Below the pieces are notes generated by a model. The model was not told where the DNA came from. It saw only the letters and a program-made list of their open reading frames with translations, and made no database searches. Made by a program: the position numbers and the translations under genes. Below are positions 44,380 to 56,422 of a DNA stretch of 64,000 nt, in pieces; positions within the stretch are counted from its first letter, which is position 1; each line of letters starts with the position of its first letter. The DNA is from an uncultured Actinomycetes bacterium (GTDB taxonomy: Bacteria; Actinomycetota; Actinomycetes; Nanopelagicales; Nanopelagicaceae), in NCBI GenBank assembly GCA_903873185.1, contig CAIQNN010000010.1, positions 1 to 64,000 on the forward strand, given 5' to 3'.

Positions 44380-46269
44380 ATGATGGCTCAACAATTATGG
44401 TCTCCGAGTAACCCGGAAAATACCTTCCTTGGCCAGCTTCAAAGATCATTGGGGTATGAGACATATGCAGACCTACACTCTTGGAGTATTAGTAAACCTG
44501 GGGAATTTTGGTCGAAAGCTTGGGATGATTTAGGAATCCTTGGTGAAAAAGGCGACCTCTCTTACGACCCGGGTGTTGATTTTCTTTCAGCGCGATTTTT
44601 CCCCTACGGAAAGCTAAATGTTGCTGAGAACTTGCTTGCTCGTGGCGCGGATGATGAGATCGCCATTGTTTCAATAGTTGAAGATGGTAAGCGTGTTGAA
44701 ATTACTTGGCGGGAACTTCGAAAACTAGTCGCCGCGGCAACCGCGGCTATGAAAGCTGAAGGAATAACAACTGGAGATCGAGTTGTGGCTTGGACGCCCA
44801 ATGTCGCTGAAGTCATCATTTATGCCTTGGCTGCTCTAAGTATTGGAGCAATTGTCAGTACCGCATCGCCCGACTTTGCACCACACGCGGTTCAAGATCG
44901 TTTCGGTCAAGTAGAGCCGAAATTGCTACTTGCCGCCAATAGCTACAGTTACAACGGCAAGGTTTTTGATTGTTCAGAAAAAGTAAACGAGATTTTGGAA
45001 CTTCTCCCAACGGTTAAACGAGTTATTTCTATTTCACACTTTCAGGAGTGGATAGAGCCGTTTTTGGGAGCGCCACTCGAATTCACTCCGCTTCCATTTA
45101 ACCACCCAGGCTTTGTTCTCTTCTCGAGCGGCACAACTGGAAAGCCAAAATGTATTGTTCATAGCGGCGCCGGTGTTCTCCTTAAAGCAGCGACCGAACA
45201 GCACTATCAATTCAATATCGCACCAAGTGAAAAGGTTTTCTTTTTCACGACCTGCGGTTGGATGATGTGGAATTGGCTGACAATGGCTTTGTCTCGTCGA
45301 GCGACCATAGTGCTTTATGACGGATCACCTATGTATCCAAATCTGGAACGGCTTTTTGATCTAGCACAGAACGAGGAAGTTGAATTCTTTGGCGTCTCTG
45401 CAAAGTTCATTGATTCGGCACACAAAGAAGGTTTAACACCAGCCACGACTCATGATTTACACGCACTTAGGCTCATTGCGTCAACTGGTTCAGTTCTGAG
45501 TCCAGAGAGTTTTGATTATGTGTACTCCGATATTAAAAAAGATGTGCATTTGGCTTCAATGTCAGGAGGCACGGATATTTGTGGTTGTTTTGTTGCTGGT
45601 GTTCCGACTTTGCCAGTCCATCGCGGGGAGATTCAAGGCCCTTGCCTAGGGATGGCTACTGACGTCTTTGATAGTGCTGGAGTTAGTGCAGCAATAGATC
45701 AAAAGGGTGAATTAGTTTGCACCGTTCCTTTCCCTTCCAAACCTTTGGGATTTTGGAATGATGATTCTGATGAAAAGTATCGCTCGGCTTACTACGAAGG
45801 TTTTCCCGGAATTTGGACTCACGGAGACTTCGCTTCAAAAAGTGCCCATGGTGGCTTTACTCTTTTTGGTCGAAGTGACGCCACTTTGAATTCGAAAGGT
45901 GTGCGTATTGGTACGGCTGAGATTTATCGTGTGGTGGAAATGTTCCCTCAAGTAAATGAAGCAATGGCGGTCTCACAAGATTGGGATGGAGATACTCGAG
46001 TAGTTCTCTTCCTAACTTTGAAATCAGGTCTCTTTTTAGATCAGCCGCTAGAGAAAGCGATTCGACTTGCGCTGCGATCGCAAGCCAGCCCACGACATGT
46101 CCCAGATAAAATAATTGTTGCTCCGGAGTTACCACGGACTAAAAGCAATAAATTGGTCGAATTGGCTGTGACTGATGTAATCAATGGCCGAGAAGTTCGA
46201 AATCGAGACGCTTTGGCAAACCCCAACGCCCTCGATTGGTTTAAGGATTTGCCGGCCCTTCAGAGTTAA
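44380..46269 (+). CDS. Acetoacetyl-CoA synthetase
   Basis: A 629-residue ANL-superfamily ligase. The N-terminus (LWSPSNPENT, ADLHSWSISKPGEFW, FPYGKLNVAENLL) matches acetoacetyl-CoA synthetases rather than acetyl-CoA synthetases. Core motifs: FSSGTTGKPKCIVHS, TCGWMMWNW, SGGTDICGCF, GRSDATLNSKGVRIG, and the C-terminal catalytic lysine in RTKSNKLVE (family usually SGK). It activates acetoacetate with ATP and CoA. As the last gene of the importer operon, facing 3-hydroxybutyrate dehydrogenase across the locus, it completes conversion of 3-hydroxybutyrate to acetoacetyl-CoA; a thiolase must be elsewhere. ATG 44383 is an equal start. Confidence 0.92.
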   Translation: MMAQQLWSPSNPENTFLGQLQRSLGYETYADLHSWSISKPGEFWSKAWDDLGILGEKGDLSYDPGVDFLSARFFPYGKLNVAENLLARGADDEIAIVSIVEDGKRVEITWRELRKLVAAATAAMKAEGITTGDRVVAWTPNVAEVIIYALAALSIGAIVSTASPDFAPHAVQDRFGQVEPKLLLAANSYSYNGKVFDCSEKVNEILELLPTVKRVISISHFQEWIEPFLGAPLEFTPLPFNHPGFVLFSSGTTGKPKCIVHSGAGVLLKAATEQHYQFNIAPSEKVFFFTTCGWMMWNWLTMALSRRATIVLYDGSPMYPNLERLFDLAQNEEVEFFGVSAKFIDSAHKEGLTPATTHDLHALRLIASTGSVLSPESFDYVYSDIKKDVHLASMSGGTDICGCFVAGVPTLPVHRGEIQGPCLGMATDVFDSAGVSAAIDQKGELVCTVPFPSKPLGFWNDDSDEKYRSAYYEGFPGIWTHGDFASKSAHGGFTLFGRSDATLNSKGVRIGTAEIYRVVEMFPQVNEAMAVSQDWDGDTRVVLFLTLKSGLFLDQPLEKAIRLALRSQASPRHVPDKIIVAPELPRTKSNKLVELAVTDVINGREVRNRDALANPNALDWFKDLPALQS

Positions 46270-46270
46270 A

Positions 46271-46302
46271 GGGCAAAAAGAAAACCCCAGATCTCTCTGG
46301 GG
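46271..46302 (-). terminator. Rho-independent terminator after tRNA-Ala
   Basis: On the minus strand CCCCAGA-GAGA-TCTGGGG forms a 7-bp GC-rich stem with a tetraloop, followed by TTTTCTTTTTG. It lies 7 nt past the tRNA-Ala 3-prime end and would end the gyrBA-tRNA transcript. On the plus strand there is no T tract after it. Confidence 0.85.
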
Positions 46303-46308
46303 TAATTG

Positions 46309-46381
46309 TGGAGACTAGGAGGATCGAACTCCTGACCTCCTGCTTGCAAAGCAGGCGCTCTACCAATTGAGCTAAGTCCCC
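46309..46381 (-). tRNA. tRNA-Ala(TGC)
   Basis: Minus-strand cloverleaf: acceptor GGGGACT/AGTCTCC (one G-U), D arm AGCTCAATTGGTAGAGC, anticodon stem CTGCT/AGCAG with loop TTGCA region giving anticodon TGC, T arm AGGAG-TTCGATC-CTCCT, discriminator A. It follows tRNA-Ile after 41 nt, the usual actinobacterial ileT-alaT pair after gyrA. Confidence 0.97.
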
Positions 46382-46422
46382 GTATTTCTACGGTCTTTCT
46401 ATAACGGCCGATCTTGCCAGCG

Positions 46423-46497
46423 TGGGCCTGGGAGGACTTGAACCTCCGACCTCTTCCTTATCAGGGAAGCGCTCTAACCAGGCTGAGCTACAGGCCC
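46423..46497 (-). tRNA. tRNA-Ile(GAT)
   Basis: Minus-strand cloverleaf: acceptor GGGCCTG/CAGGCCC, D arm GCTC-AGCCTGGTTA-GAGC, anticodon stem CTTCC/GGAAG with loop CTGATAA (anticodon GAT), T arm GGAGG-TTCAAGT-CCTCC, discriminator A; 75 nt. It lies 50 nt downstream of gyrA on the same strand. Confidence 0.97.
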
Positions 46498-46547
46498 GCT
46501 AACGGGCTGGTGAAGGTTACCCGACATAGAGCCCAACTCGCAAAAAA

Positions 46548-49078
46548 CTAGTTTTCGGGCTCGGCTTCGATCTCGGATTCGACTTCAATGATCGCAGGTG
46601 AAGTGAGATCTTCGGCCTCTATTTCCAGCACTGGTTCATCTTTTACTTGGGCAATAGAGACCACTGAGACCCCATCGCCGAGGTTTACTAGGCGAACTCC
46701 AAGCGTGTCACGGCTAGTCTCGCGAATCTCAGCAGCGGCCGTTCTAATGACCGTTCCACCAGAGGTAATCGCCAAAATCTCTTCTTCAGCCACAACAATC
46801 ATGGCGCCAACAAGTACACCGCGGGAATCCTCATCGATTTTGGCAGCCTTAACGCCGATTCCGCCTCGACCTTGTGGGCGATATTCCTGGAGAGGTGTTC
46901 GTTTTGCATATCCACCATCAGTAGCAGTTAAAACATATTGCTGAACTTCAGTTTCAGTAATAGTTGCCATTGAAAGGAGTTGATCATCGCCACGGAATTT
47001 CATTCCGATAACACCACTTGTCGATCGACCCATCGGGCGAAGAGATGCATCTCCAGCAGAGAAGCGCAGTGACATTCCTTTGCGCGAAACCAACAGCAGT
47101 TCATCTTTTTCACCGACGAGTGCTGCGGAAACTACTTCATCTTCCTCTTTGAGGTTTATGGCAATAAGACCGCCGGTACGAGTTGAGTCGTATTCCGTCA
47201 ATGGGCTCTTTTTAACCATTCCACTCTTGGTTGCAATAACCAAGAAAGAATCTGGGTTGTAATCGGAAACTGCAATTACTTGGGCAATTCCCTCGTCTGG
47301 CTTAAAGGCTAACAAGTTCGCCACATGCTGACCTCGGGCATCTCTGCCAGTATCAGGAAGTTCGTGAACCTTGGCTCGGTAGACCCGGCCCTTGTTGGTG
47401 AAGAAGAGCAACCAATCATGTGTCGAGGCGACAAAGAAGTGATCTACCAGATCGTCTTGTCTTAAAGCAGCACCCTTTACGCCTTTACCACCGCGTCGTT
47501 GGGATCGATAGAGATCGGCTTTTGTGCGCTTGGCATAGCCAGTTCGGGTAATTGTTACAACCACATCTTGTTCCGGAATTAAATCTTCCACTGAGATATC
47601 AGTATCCCCAAGAATAATTTGGGTTCTCCGTACATTGCCATATTTAGTTGAGATCTCTTCGAGTTCAGTTTTAATAATCTCGCGCTGTCTTTCTGGGCTA
47701 GCCAGAATCTCATTCAAAGCGATGATGTCGGTCATGAGGCCGTCATATTCGTCGTTAATCTTTTGACGTTCCAGCGCCGCAATCCGTCGCAGCTGCATAT
47801 CTAAAATCGCATTTGCTTGAAGCTCGTCAACGTCGAGCAGCTTCATTAAACCGGTACGCGCCTCTTCAGAGGTAGAACTAGCGCGAATCAGCGCAATTAC
47901 AGCATCTAACGCATCGAGGGCTTTTAGATAGCCGCGCAAAATATGAGCTCGTTTTTCCCGTTCAGCAAGACGATATTTGGTGCGTCGAACAATTACTTCA
48001 ACTTGATGCTCGATGTAATAACGGATGAACTCATCAATTCGAAGAGTTCGAGGAACGCCATCAACTAGCGCCAGCATGTTGGCGCCAAAAGAATCTTGAA
48101 GTTGGGTGTGCTTATAAAGGTTGTTGAGAATTACTTTTGGAATGGCATCGTTACGAAGCACAATAACTAAGCGCTGTCCCAGCCGTTCATTTCCTTCGTC
48201 GCGAACATCGGCGATGCCTTTAATGCGACCATCTTTAACTAGCTCTGCAATTTTTAAAGCTAGGTTATCTGGGTTCACTTGATAAGGCAGTTCAGTAACA
48301 ACCAAGCAGGTGCGCTTGTTGATCTCTTCGATTTCAACAACGGCTCGCATGATGATCGATCCGCGACCAGTTCGATAGGCATCTTCGATTCCACTGCGGC
48401 CAACAATTAGCGCCTTGGTTGGGAAATCTGGGCCTTTGATAATAGTCATCAATTTTTCGAGAAGTTCCGGCGCGGGCATATCTGGATGCGCCAGAGCAAA
48501 ACAGGTTCCTTCAATTACTTCACTTAAATTATGTGGTGGGATATTGGTCGCCATACCAACTGCGATACCCGCGCTACCGTTGACCAAAAGGTTAGGAAAT
48601 CTGCTTGGTAATACAAGTGGCTCTTGAGAGCGACCGTCATAGTTTGGAACGAAATCGACGGTATCTTCATCGATATCGCGCATCATCTCCATGGCTAGTG
48701 GCGCAAGGCGAGCTTCGGTGTAACGCATAGCGGCTGCAGGATCGTTGCCGGGTGAACCGAAGTTTCCATTTCCATCGATAAGTGGATAGCGAAGTGACCA
48801 GAATTGAGCCAACCGGACAACCGCATCGTAAATAGCTGTGTCGCCGTGTGGGTGATAGTTACCCATCACATCGCCAACAATACGAGATGACTTGTAGTAG
48901 CCCTTATCGGGACGGTAGCCAGCGTCGTACATTGCATAGAGAACTCGGCGGTGGACTGGCTTCAATCCGTCACGAACATCAGGAAGAGCTCGACCGACAA
49001 TAACGCTCATGGCATAGTCCAAATAGGAGCGAGCCATCTCGACTTGGAGATCTACAGTTTCTATGCGGTCATGTTCCA

Positions 49079-49079
<1 letters not shown>
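46548..49079 (-). CDS. gyrA: DNA gyrase subunit A
   Basis: An 843-residue subunit. The active-site tyrosine is Y120 in [10 protein letters not shown], and the quinolone-determining region reads [13 protein letters not shown] (72-84), with Thr81 at the place of E. coli Ser83. The C-terminal beta-pinwheel begins with the GyrA box QRRGGKG, needed for DNA wrapping, and ends in an acidic tail. With GyrB it introduces negative supercoils. Its ATG overlaps the gyrB stop (TAATG). Confidence 0.97.
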
Positions 49080-51216
<2,137 letters not shown>

Positions 51217-51669
51217 TTAACTGTAGGTGTCGCGAGGGCCACGAGCCCCTCGGATGGTGCGAATCCCCTTTTTCCAAGATGGGGCATGTGGACCAATTAC
51301 AACGATCTCTTCAACTAGCGCTCCGGGAGCGGAATTGGCGATTGTGGTTAAAAGTTGGCTGGAAATGAGCGTGAGTTGGGTCGCCCAAGCCGTGGCGGTG
51401 GTTTGAATGGTTAGGCGGCCATCAACCAAAGAGATGGGTTGGGCATGAGTGGCGATCTCAGCCCCGACAACCCGCTCCCATTCAGTAAAGAGGGTTCCTT
51501 CGGCTATTCCTTGTCGCCAATCCCGGTTTTTAACCAGCTCGGTTAAAGCCAGGCTTAAAGGTTGGGGGTCATCGACCCGTTGGCGATTTTCTGGACTATC
51601 AGAAGTTGGCGACTTCTTTGGGTGGCCGCGGAAGGAGCGATAAAGCTCGCGAGCTAAATCCCGTTTCAT
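51217..51669 (-). CDS. dciA: DciA-like protein (DUF721)
   Basis: A 150-residue protein with the DUF721 core: a helix-rich N-terminal extension, then LTELVKNRDWRQGIAEGTLFTEWERVVGAEIATHAQPISLVDGRLTI split across residues 40-90, and a beta strand/helix end. Proteins of this family between recF and gyrB in actinobacteria are DciA, which helps load the replicative helicase DnaB. The start overlaps the recF stop (ATGA). Confidence 0.85.
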   Translation of the reverse strand: MKRDLARELYRSFRGHPKKSPTSDSPENRQRVDDPQPLSLALTELVKNRDWRQGIAEGTLFTEWERVVGAEIATHAQPISLVDGRLTIQTTATAWATQLTLISSQLLTTIANSAPGALVEEIVVIGPHAPSWKKGIRTIRGARGPRDTYS

Positions 51670-52760
51670 GGCGCTAGTGGTGTTACTTGGCCGGCTTTTA
51701 CGTTAAACCTTATGCCTGATAACTCTTTAGGTAGATCATTCTCCACCGCCACAGTAATAAAAGTTTGCTCTGCAACTTGGGCAAGCTCGATTAGACGCAA
51801 CCGGCGCTCTTCATCTAATTCCGAGAAGACATCATCCAAAATTAAAATCGGTGAGAGGCCATCGTTTTGTAATAATTGGAAGGTGGCAAGTTTTAATGAA
51901 AGTGCGATTGACCAAGATTCTCCATGACTGGCATAACCCTTAACTATATGGTCGCCTAAAACTAAAATTAAATCGTCGCGGTGCGGCCCACTTAGTGTTA
52001 AGCCGCGCTCCAACTCTGCTGATCTGGTGGCATTAACTCGTTCTAAGATTTTATAGGTGTTCTCTTCGTGGTTAAGGGTTGGCTCTTCAATACTCGATTT
52101 GTAATTGATTGTGGTTGGTTTCTCTGCTGAGATCTCTCGATATATTTCGTTAAATATTGGAGTTAACTCTGAAAGCGTCTTCATACGCGCTGCAATAATT
52201 TTTCCGCCAAATTCGGCAACTTGCTTATCCCATGGGATTAAAGCTTCAATTCCTGATCTGGATTTTAAAAGTGAATTCCGCTGTTTAACAGCCCGCTCGT
52301 AATCGCTAATAATTCCGGCCATTCGTGGCGAACGAAGTGTTAAAAGTTGATCGATAAAACGACGTCGCTCGCTCGGGTCGCCCCGAACTAAATCTAAATC
52401 TTCCGGTGAGAAGTAAATGGCTTGAACTAAACCAAAAAGTTCGCGTTGGCTTCTAACTGGATTTTGATTTATGCGAGCTCGATTGGCCCGCTCACCATTT
52501 ATTTCTAACTCAACCAACACCTCCCGGTCGGGATTGGTAATAGTGGCTCTGATATATGCCGAACTATTTCCCAGTTGTACTAAAGGAAGATCATTGGCAA
52601 CTCGGTGAGATGAAAGGTAAGAGAGATAGAGAATTGATTCGACGATATTGGTTTTACCTTCGCCATTACGCCCGATAAAAATAGATATGCCGGGGGTAAG
52701 TTTTAGCTCCAAATTTTCATAGGACCTAAAACTTTTCAGCGAAAGCTGCGATAAATACAC
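51666..52760 (-). CDS. recF: DNA replication and repair protein RecF
   Basis: A 364-residue SMC-like ATPase. Walker A is GRNGEGKTN near residue 33, the signature region is GLTLSGPHRDD near 265, and Walker B is LILDDVFSELD near 315. It helps load RecA at gaps through RecOR. The start is GTG 52760, 18 nt after the dnaN stop. Typical family length. Confidence 0.96.
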   Translation of the reverse strand: MYLSQLSLKSFRSYENLELKLTPGISIFIGRNGEGKTNIVESILYLSYLSSHRVANDLPLVQLGNSSAYIRATITNPDREVLVELEINGERANRARINQNPVRSQRELFGLVQAIYFSPEDLDLVRGDPSERRRFIDQLLTLRSPRMAGIISDYERAVKQRNSLLKSRSGIEALIPWDKQVAEFGGKIIAARMKTLSELTPIFNEIYREISAEKPTTINYKSSIEEPTLNHEENTYKILERVNATRSAELERGLTLSGPHRDDLILVLGDHIVKGYASHGESWSIALSLKLATFQLLQNDGLSPILILDDVFSELDEERRLRLIELAQVAEQTFITVAVENDLPKELSGIRFNVKAGQVTPLAP

Positions 52761-52778
52761 GGATTTAACTCTTAATAA

Positions 52779-53906
52779 TTATGAGGTGTAGCGCATGGGC
52801 ATTAGTAGGTATTTATAACTACTGATTGGCTCAGAGTCGGCTGCGCTTTTGCCCGAAAGCACCGCTGGCTTATTAGCTCCAGTAAATGCAATGTGCACGT
52901 ATGGGGTGTTTATGGCTTGAAGTCCATCAGTAAGGAAGGTTGGATTAAATGCGATATTAATTGGTTCCCCGCTATATTCAATCTCTAACTCTTCGGTGGC
53001 TTGCGCTTCTTCACCGGCGCCAGCTTCAAGTTGTAGTGAGCCTTCAGAAAAGATTAAACGCAGTGGGACAGTTTTGTCAGTAACTAATGCAACCCGGCGT
53101 ACTGAATCTAAGAATGTGGAAACTTCGACAGTTGCTTGCGCTGTGGACTCTTGTGGAAGTAAGTGGCGAAAAGGTGGGAAGGTGCCATCAAGAGTTCGTG
53201 AAGTCATAGTTTTTTCGTTAGAGATAAAACCAACTAAACGTTCGTTGGTCGTACTTTGAGAGAGCGCGAAAATAACTTCCGGGTTTCCAACCAAGGATTT
53301 TGCAGCGTCGGAGAGAGTTCGGGCGCGAAGCAAGGTGGCCGTTTCAATATCTGGGTTGTTTGGGTTCCAACTAATTTCTTTGACCGCTAGGCGGTACCGA
53401 TCGGTCGCGGCTAGGGTGATTGTGGTTCGGCTGATATCAATATGAACACCAGTCAGGGTAGGCAATGAATCATCTCGTCCGGCGGCAATTGCAACTTGAC
53501 TGATTGCTGCCGCGAATACATCGGTGGCGATTCGGCCAGCTGTTTCTGGAAGCTCAGGCAAAGTTGGGTATTCGTTGACCGACAAGGTTGGCAGCGTGAA
53601 TTTTGCGCTGCCGGCGCTCACAAGGACTCTGGTGCCATCTAAAGTGAAAGTTATTGGCTTTGCTGGCAAAGAGCGGGCAATTTCAGCTAAAAGTCTTCCT
53701 GGCACAAGAACTTTGCCTGGGGTTGAGATCTCAGCGTGCAAAATCGCCTTCGTTGAAGTTTCAAGATCTGAGCCCGTCATGGTGATTACATCAGTAACGT
53801 CGATCATGATCCCTAGTAAGGAGGTTGAGATCGGCCTGGAAGAGAGGCTTCTAGCCACCCAATTAACAGCGTCGATCAAAGCTTCGCGTTCGGCAACAAA
53901 CTTCAT
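52779..53906 (-). CDS. dnaN: DNA polymerase III beta sliding clamp
   Basis: A 375-residue protein with the three repeated clamp domains; the ending YLLMPMRYTS matches the conserved MPMR C-terminus that lies in the binding pocket. It tethers the polymerase and other partners to DNA. AGAGGA precedes the ATG by 4 nt. Confidence 0.97.
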   Translation of the reverse strand: MKFVAEREALIDAVNWVARSLSSRPISTSLLGIMIDVTDVITMTGSDLETSTKAILHAEISTPGKVLVPGRLLAEIARSLPAKPITFTLDGTRVLVSAGSAKFTLPTLSVNEYPTLPELPETAGRIATDVFAAAISQVAIAAGRDDSLPTLTGVHIDISRTTITLAATDRYRLAVKEISWNPNNPDIETATLLRARTLSDAAKSLVGNPEVIFALSQSTTNERLVGFISNEKTMTSRTLDGTFPPFRHLLPQESTAQATVEVSTFLDSVRRVALVTDKTVPLRLIFSEGSLQLEAGAGEEAQATEELEIEYSGEPINIAFNPTFLTDGLQAINTPYVHIAFTGANKPAVLSGKSAADSEPISSYKYLLMPMRYTS

Positions 53907-54220
53907 AACTTCCTCTTCTTCGTTAGATAAGGGGAGTCTTTCACAGGTTCTCTCTCCCCAACTTTTTGTTATTAATACAAGTATTAGTAGTAACTAGAGC
54001 CTATTTGTGTGGAAAACATAAGAAAGTACAGGTTGGTACGGTAAATCATTTAATCCTGGCTTGTGGGTAACTAGTGGAAAACCAAGCTTGCTTGAGGGCA
54101 ACCCCACCGGCAAAAGATGAGAACCAACAGTTCTCCCGAAATTATCCACAGTTATCCACAAGTTACCCACAGACTGAGGGTAACTATTAAGGAGTTCTTT
54201 ACCTTTGGCCATTTGTGCGC
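53907..54220. other. Replication origin (oriC), dnaN-dnaA intergenic part
   Basis: The 314-bp gap has no gene. It holds two perfect DnaA boxes TTATCCACA at 54142-54150 and 54152-54160, one-mismatch boxes at 54163-54171 (TTACCCACA), 54062-54070 (TGTGGGTAA, reverse) and 54008-54016 (TGTGGAAAA, reverse), and an AT-rich stretch near dnaN (53965-54005). In that stretch TAGTAGTAA at 53985-53993 resembles DnaA-trio repeats, on the side facing the reverse box. Actinobacterial origins lie in this gap, so oriC is a strong call; the unwinding site is inference. Confidence 0.88.
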
Positions 54221-55630
54221 TTAGTTCTTCGCTTGGATCTTGATTCGGTTAGTTAGCTCAGTTACTTGGTTATAGATCGAGCGGCGTTCAGCCATTAACT
54301 GACGAATTTTACGATCGGCATGCATCACCGTGGTGTGGTCGCGGCCGCCAAAAGTTTGACCGATTTTAGGAAGAGATAACTCCGTCAACTCCCGGCAGAG
54401 ATACATAGCAATTTGACGAGCGTTAACCAACACCCGAGACCTGGAAGAGCCACAAAGGTCATCGATTGTCAGGCTGAAGTAGGTGGCGGTCTGAGCCATA
54501 ATCGCCGAAGAGGTGATTTCTGGGCCACCCTCATCTGGAATTAAATCCTTTAACACAATCTCAGCTAACCCTAAATCAACAGGTTGCCGATTTAGTGAGG
54601 CGAAGGCGGTAACTCGGATTAAAGCCCCCTCGAGCTCTCGGATATTGGAAGAGATTTTGCTGGCGATATATTCCAAAACATCATCAGGAGCATTTAATTT
54701 ATCTTGGGCCGCTTTTTTACGAAGGATGGCGATTCGGGTCTCAAGCTCTGGTGGTTGAATATCTGTGATTAGCCCCCACTCGAATCGGCTGCGGAGTCGA
54801 TCTTCAAGAGTTGTTAATTGTTTTGGTGGCCGGTCGCTTGAGATAACAATCTGCTTATTAGCGTTGTATAAAGTATTAAAAGTATGAAAGAACTCTTCCT
54901 GGGTACGTTCTTTGTTTTCTAAGAACTGAATATCATCAACTAATAAAACATCTAAATCTCGATATCTGCGCTGAAAAACCGAGGCTTTATCGTCTCGAAT
55001 CGAGTTAATAAAATCGTTGGTAAATTCTTCACTTGATACATAACGTACACGGACGCCGCCATATAACTCTTTCGCGTAAGCGCCAATAGCGTGTAATAGG
55101 TGGGTTTTACCAAGCCCAGACTCACCATAAATAAATAGCGGGTTGTAAGCCTTTGCGGGCGCTTCAGCTACCGCAACAGCTGCAGCGTGGGCGAAACGAT
55201 TAGAGGCGCCAATAACAAAAGTTTCAAAAATATATCTTGGATTCAATTGCGACTGCTCATGTGGGGCAGAATTAGTGGAGGGTCGGCCTGTGCCAGATTT
55301 TGGTTGAATATCTGCAATCGGATCTACTTGCACCTCTTCAGAGCTTGGCGCAACCTCAAGACTCTCATCGATAGTGACTGCAATATTTATTCGCTGTCCT
55401 AGTTTTTCCGAGAGGGTTTCATTTAATACCGCCCGCATCTTGCTCTCTAAAACATCTTTTGCAAAAGAGTTTGGCGCGGCTAGTAAAAGGTTAGAACCAC
55501 CTTCACCTTGGAGTAGCCCCAACGGCTTAGTGAGGGCTAAGAAAGCCCGGTGATGCGGGGTCTCGAGAGAGACGGTCTCGATAACTGACGCCCAGAGCGC
55601 GGTCAGGTCAATATCTTCTAGTAGTGCCAC
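54221..55630 (-). CDS. dnaA: Chromosomal replication initiator DnaA
   Basis: A 469-residue initiator: domain I at 1-90, a variable linker to about 130, the AAA+ domain with Walker [10 protein letters not shown] at 169-177 and Walker [10 protein letters not shown], and the C-terminal DNA-binding domain with [20 protein letters not shown] in pieces and the signature DHTTVMHA. The start is GTG 55630 with GGGGAG five nt before it. DnaA boxes on both sides suggest autoregulation as well as origin function. Confidence 0.98.
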   Translation of the reverse strand: MALLEDIDLTALWASVIETVSLETPHHRAFLALTKPLGLLQGEGGSNLLLAAPNSFAKDVLESKMRAVLNETLSEKLGQRINIAVTIDESLEVAPSSEEVQVDPIADIQPKSGTGRPSTNSAPHEQSQLNPRYIFETFVIGASNRFAHAAAVAVAEAPAKAYNPLFIYGESGLGKTHLLHAIGAYAKELYGGVRVRYVSSEEFTNDFINSIRDDKASVFQRRYRDLDVLLVDDIQFLENKERTQEEFFHTFNTLYNANKQIVISSDRPPKQLTTLEDRLRSRFEWGLITDIQPPELETRIAILRKKAAQDKLNAPDDVLEYIASKISSNIRELEGALIRVTAFASLNRQPVDLGLAEIVLKDLIPDEGGPEITSSAIMAQTATYFSLTIDDLCGSSRSRVLVNARQIAMYLCRELTELSLPKIGQTFGGRDHTTVMHADRKIRQLMAERRSIYNQVTELTNRIKIQAKN

Positions 55631-55939
55631 TTAAACTCCCCCAACTGCGCAAAACCAAATAATCCACAAAGTTATCCACAGCCTGTGGTCTAAACCCTTA
55701 CTTGAGCCTTTTTCGACCTAGATTGGGGTTATCACCTGTGGATAGAGTGCGAACTTAGAGGTCATTTGAAGGAAAATCAAGTGGTTATCCACAAAATCTC
55801 GACACGCTGAGTTTGACCCTTATCAACGGCTACCTCTACCGTTACCCCCTCACCTGCTGTGGCTTGCGAGCGGTCCTTAATCGGATCGAACGCTAAGAGA
55901 AACTGTCAATTTTGATAGTGGGATATAAAGGAGTTTTCG
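55631..55939. other. dnaA-rpmH intergenic region with DnaA boxes (second part of origin / dnaA promoter)
   Basis: This 309-bp divergent gap has perfect DnaA boxes TTATCCACA at 55672-55680 and 55785-55793, one-mismatch boxes at 55660-55668 (TAATCCACA) and 55737-55745 (TGTGGATAG, reverse). It must hold the dnaA and rpmH promoters. AAAGGAG before 55940 is the rpmH ribosome site. The boxes near the dnaA start probably mediate autoregulation; a bipartite origin is possible. Confidence 0.8.
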
Positions 55940-56077
55940 ATGACTAAGCGCACCTTCCAACCTAATAACCGACGCCGCGCAAAGAAGCATGGCTTCCGCG
56001 CACGCATGGCAACCCGCGGTGGACGCGCTGTTCTCGCCGCGCGCCGCGCAAAAGGTCGCGTTCGTATCTCTGCCTAG
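55940..56077 (+). CDS. rpmH: 50S ribosomal protein L34
   Basis: A 45-residue, very basic protein beginning [19 protein letters not shown] and containing [18 protein letters not shown], the universal L34 sequence. AAAGGAG lies 6 nt before the ATG. It sits between dnaA (divergent) and rnpA, as in most bacteria. Confidence 0.98.
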   Translation: MTKRTFQPNNRRRAKKHGFRARMATRGGRAVLAARRAKGRVRISA

Positions 56078-56080
56078 CTC

Positions 56081-56422
56081 GTGCTTCCTGCAGCGAACCG
56101 CCTCCGCACCGGAAGGGATTTCGCTCGCACCACTAAAACTGGTGTCAGAGCAACCTCTCCATCTTTAGTGCTCTACGTGTTGGCGCGTGCAGATTTACCA
56201 ACCGGACCCAAGTTTGGCCTAATCGTAAATAAATCTGTCGGTGGTTCAGTTACCCGTCATCGGATCTCTAGACAACTTCGACACTTAATTTCACCAGAGC
56301 TGGCCAGCTTCCCTACATCTTCTCAAATTGTTATCCGAGTTCTTAAGAACCGCTCACAATATTCCGAAGAGTTAAGTTCGCTCGTAAATCAAGTTCAGAA
56401 AAAACTTCAGGTCAGTTCATGA
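56081..56422 (+). CDS. rnpA: Ribonuclease P protein component
   Basis: A 113-residue basic protein starting at GTG 56081, three nt after the rpmH stop. Family marks are [32 protein letters not shown] and the RNA-binding helix [14 protein letters not shown]. With the RNase P RNA (not in this window) it matures tRNA 5-prime ends. Its stop overlaps the yidD ATG. Confidence 0.93.
   Translation: MLPAANRLRTGRDFARTTKTGVRATSPSLVLYVLARADLPTGPKFGLIVNKSVGGSVTRHRISRQLRHLISPELASFPTSSQIVIRVLKNRSQYSEELSSLVNQVQKKLQVSS

Noticed and set aside
46498-46512. Hairpin CCCG-CTAA-CGGG just upstream of tRNA-Ile as a gyrA terminator
   Set aside because: One arm is part of the tRNA acceptor end and no T tract follows; it would disrupt the tRNA if it acted as a terminator.
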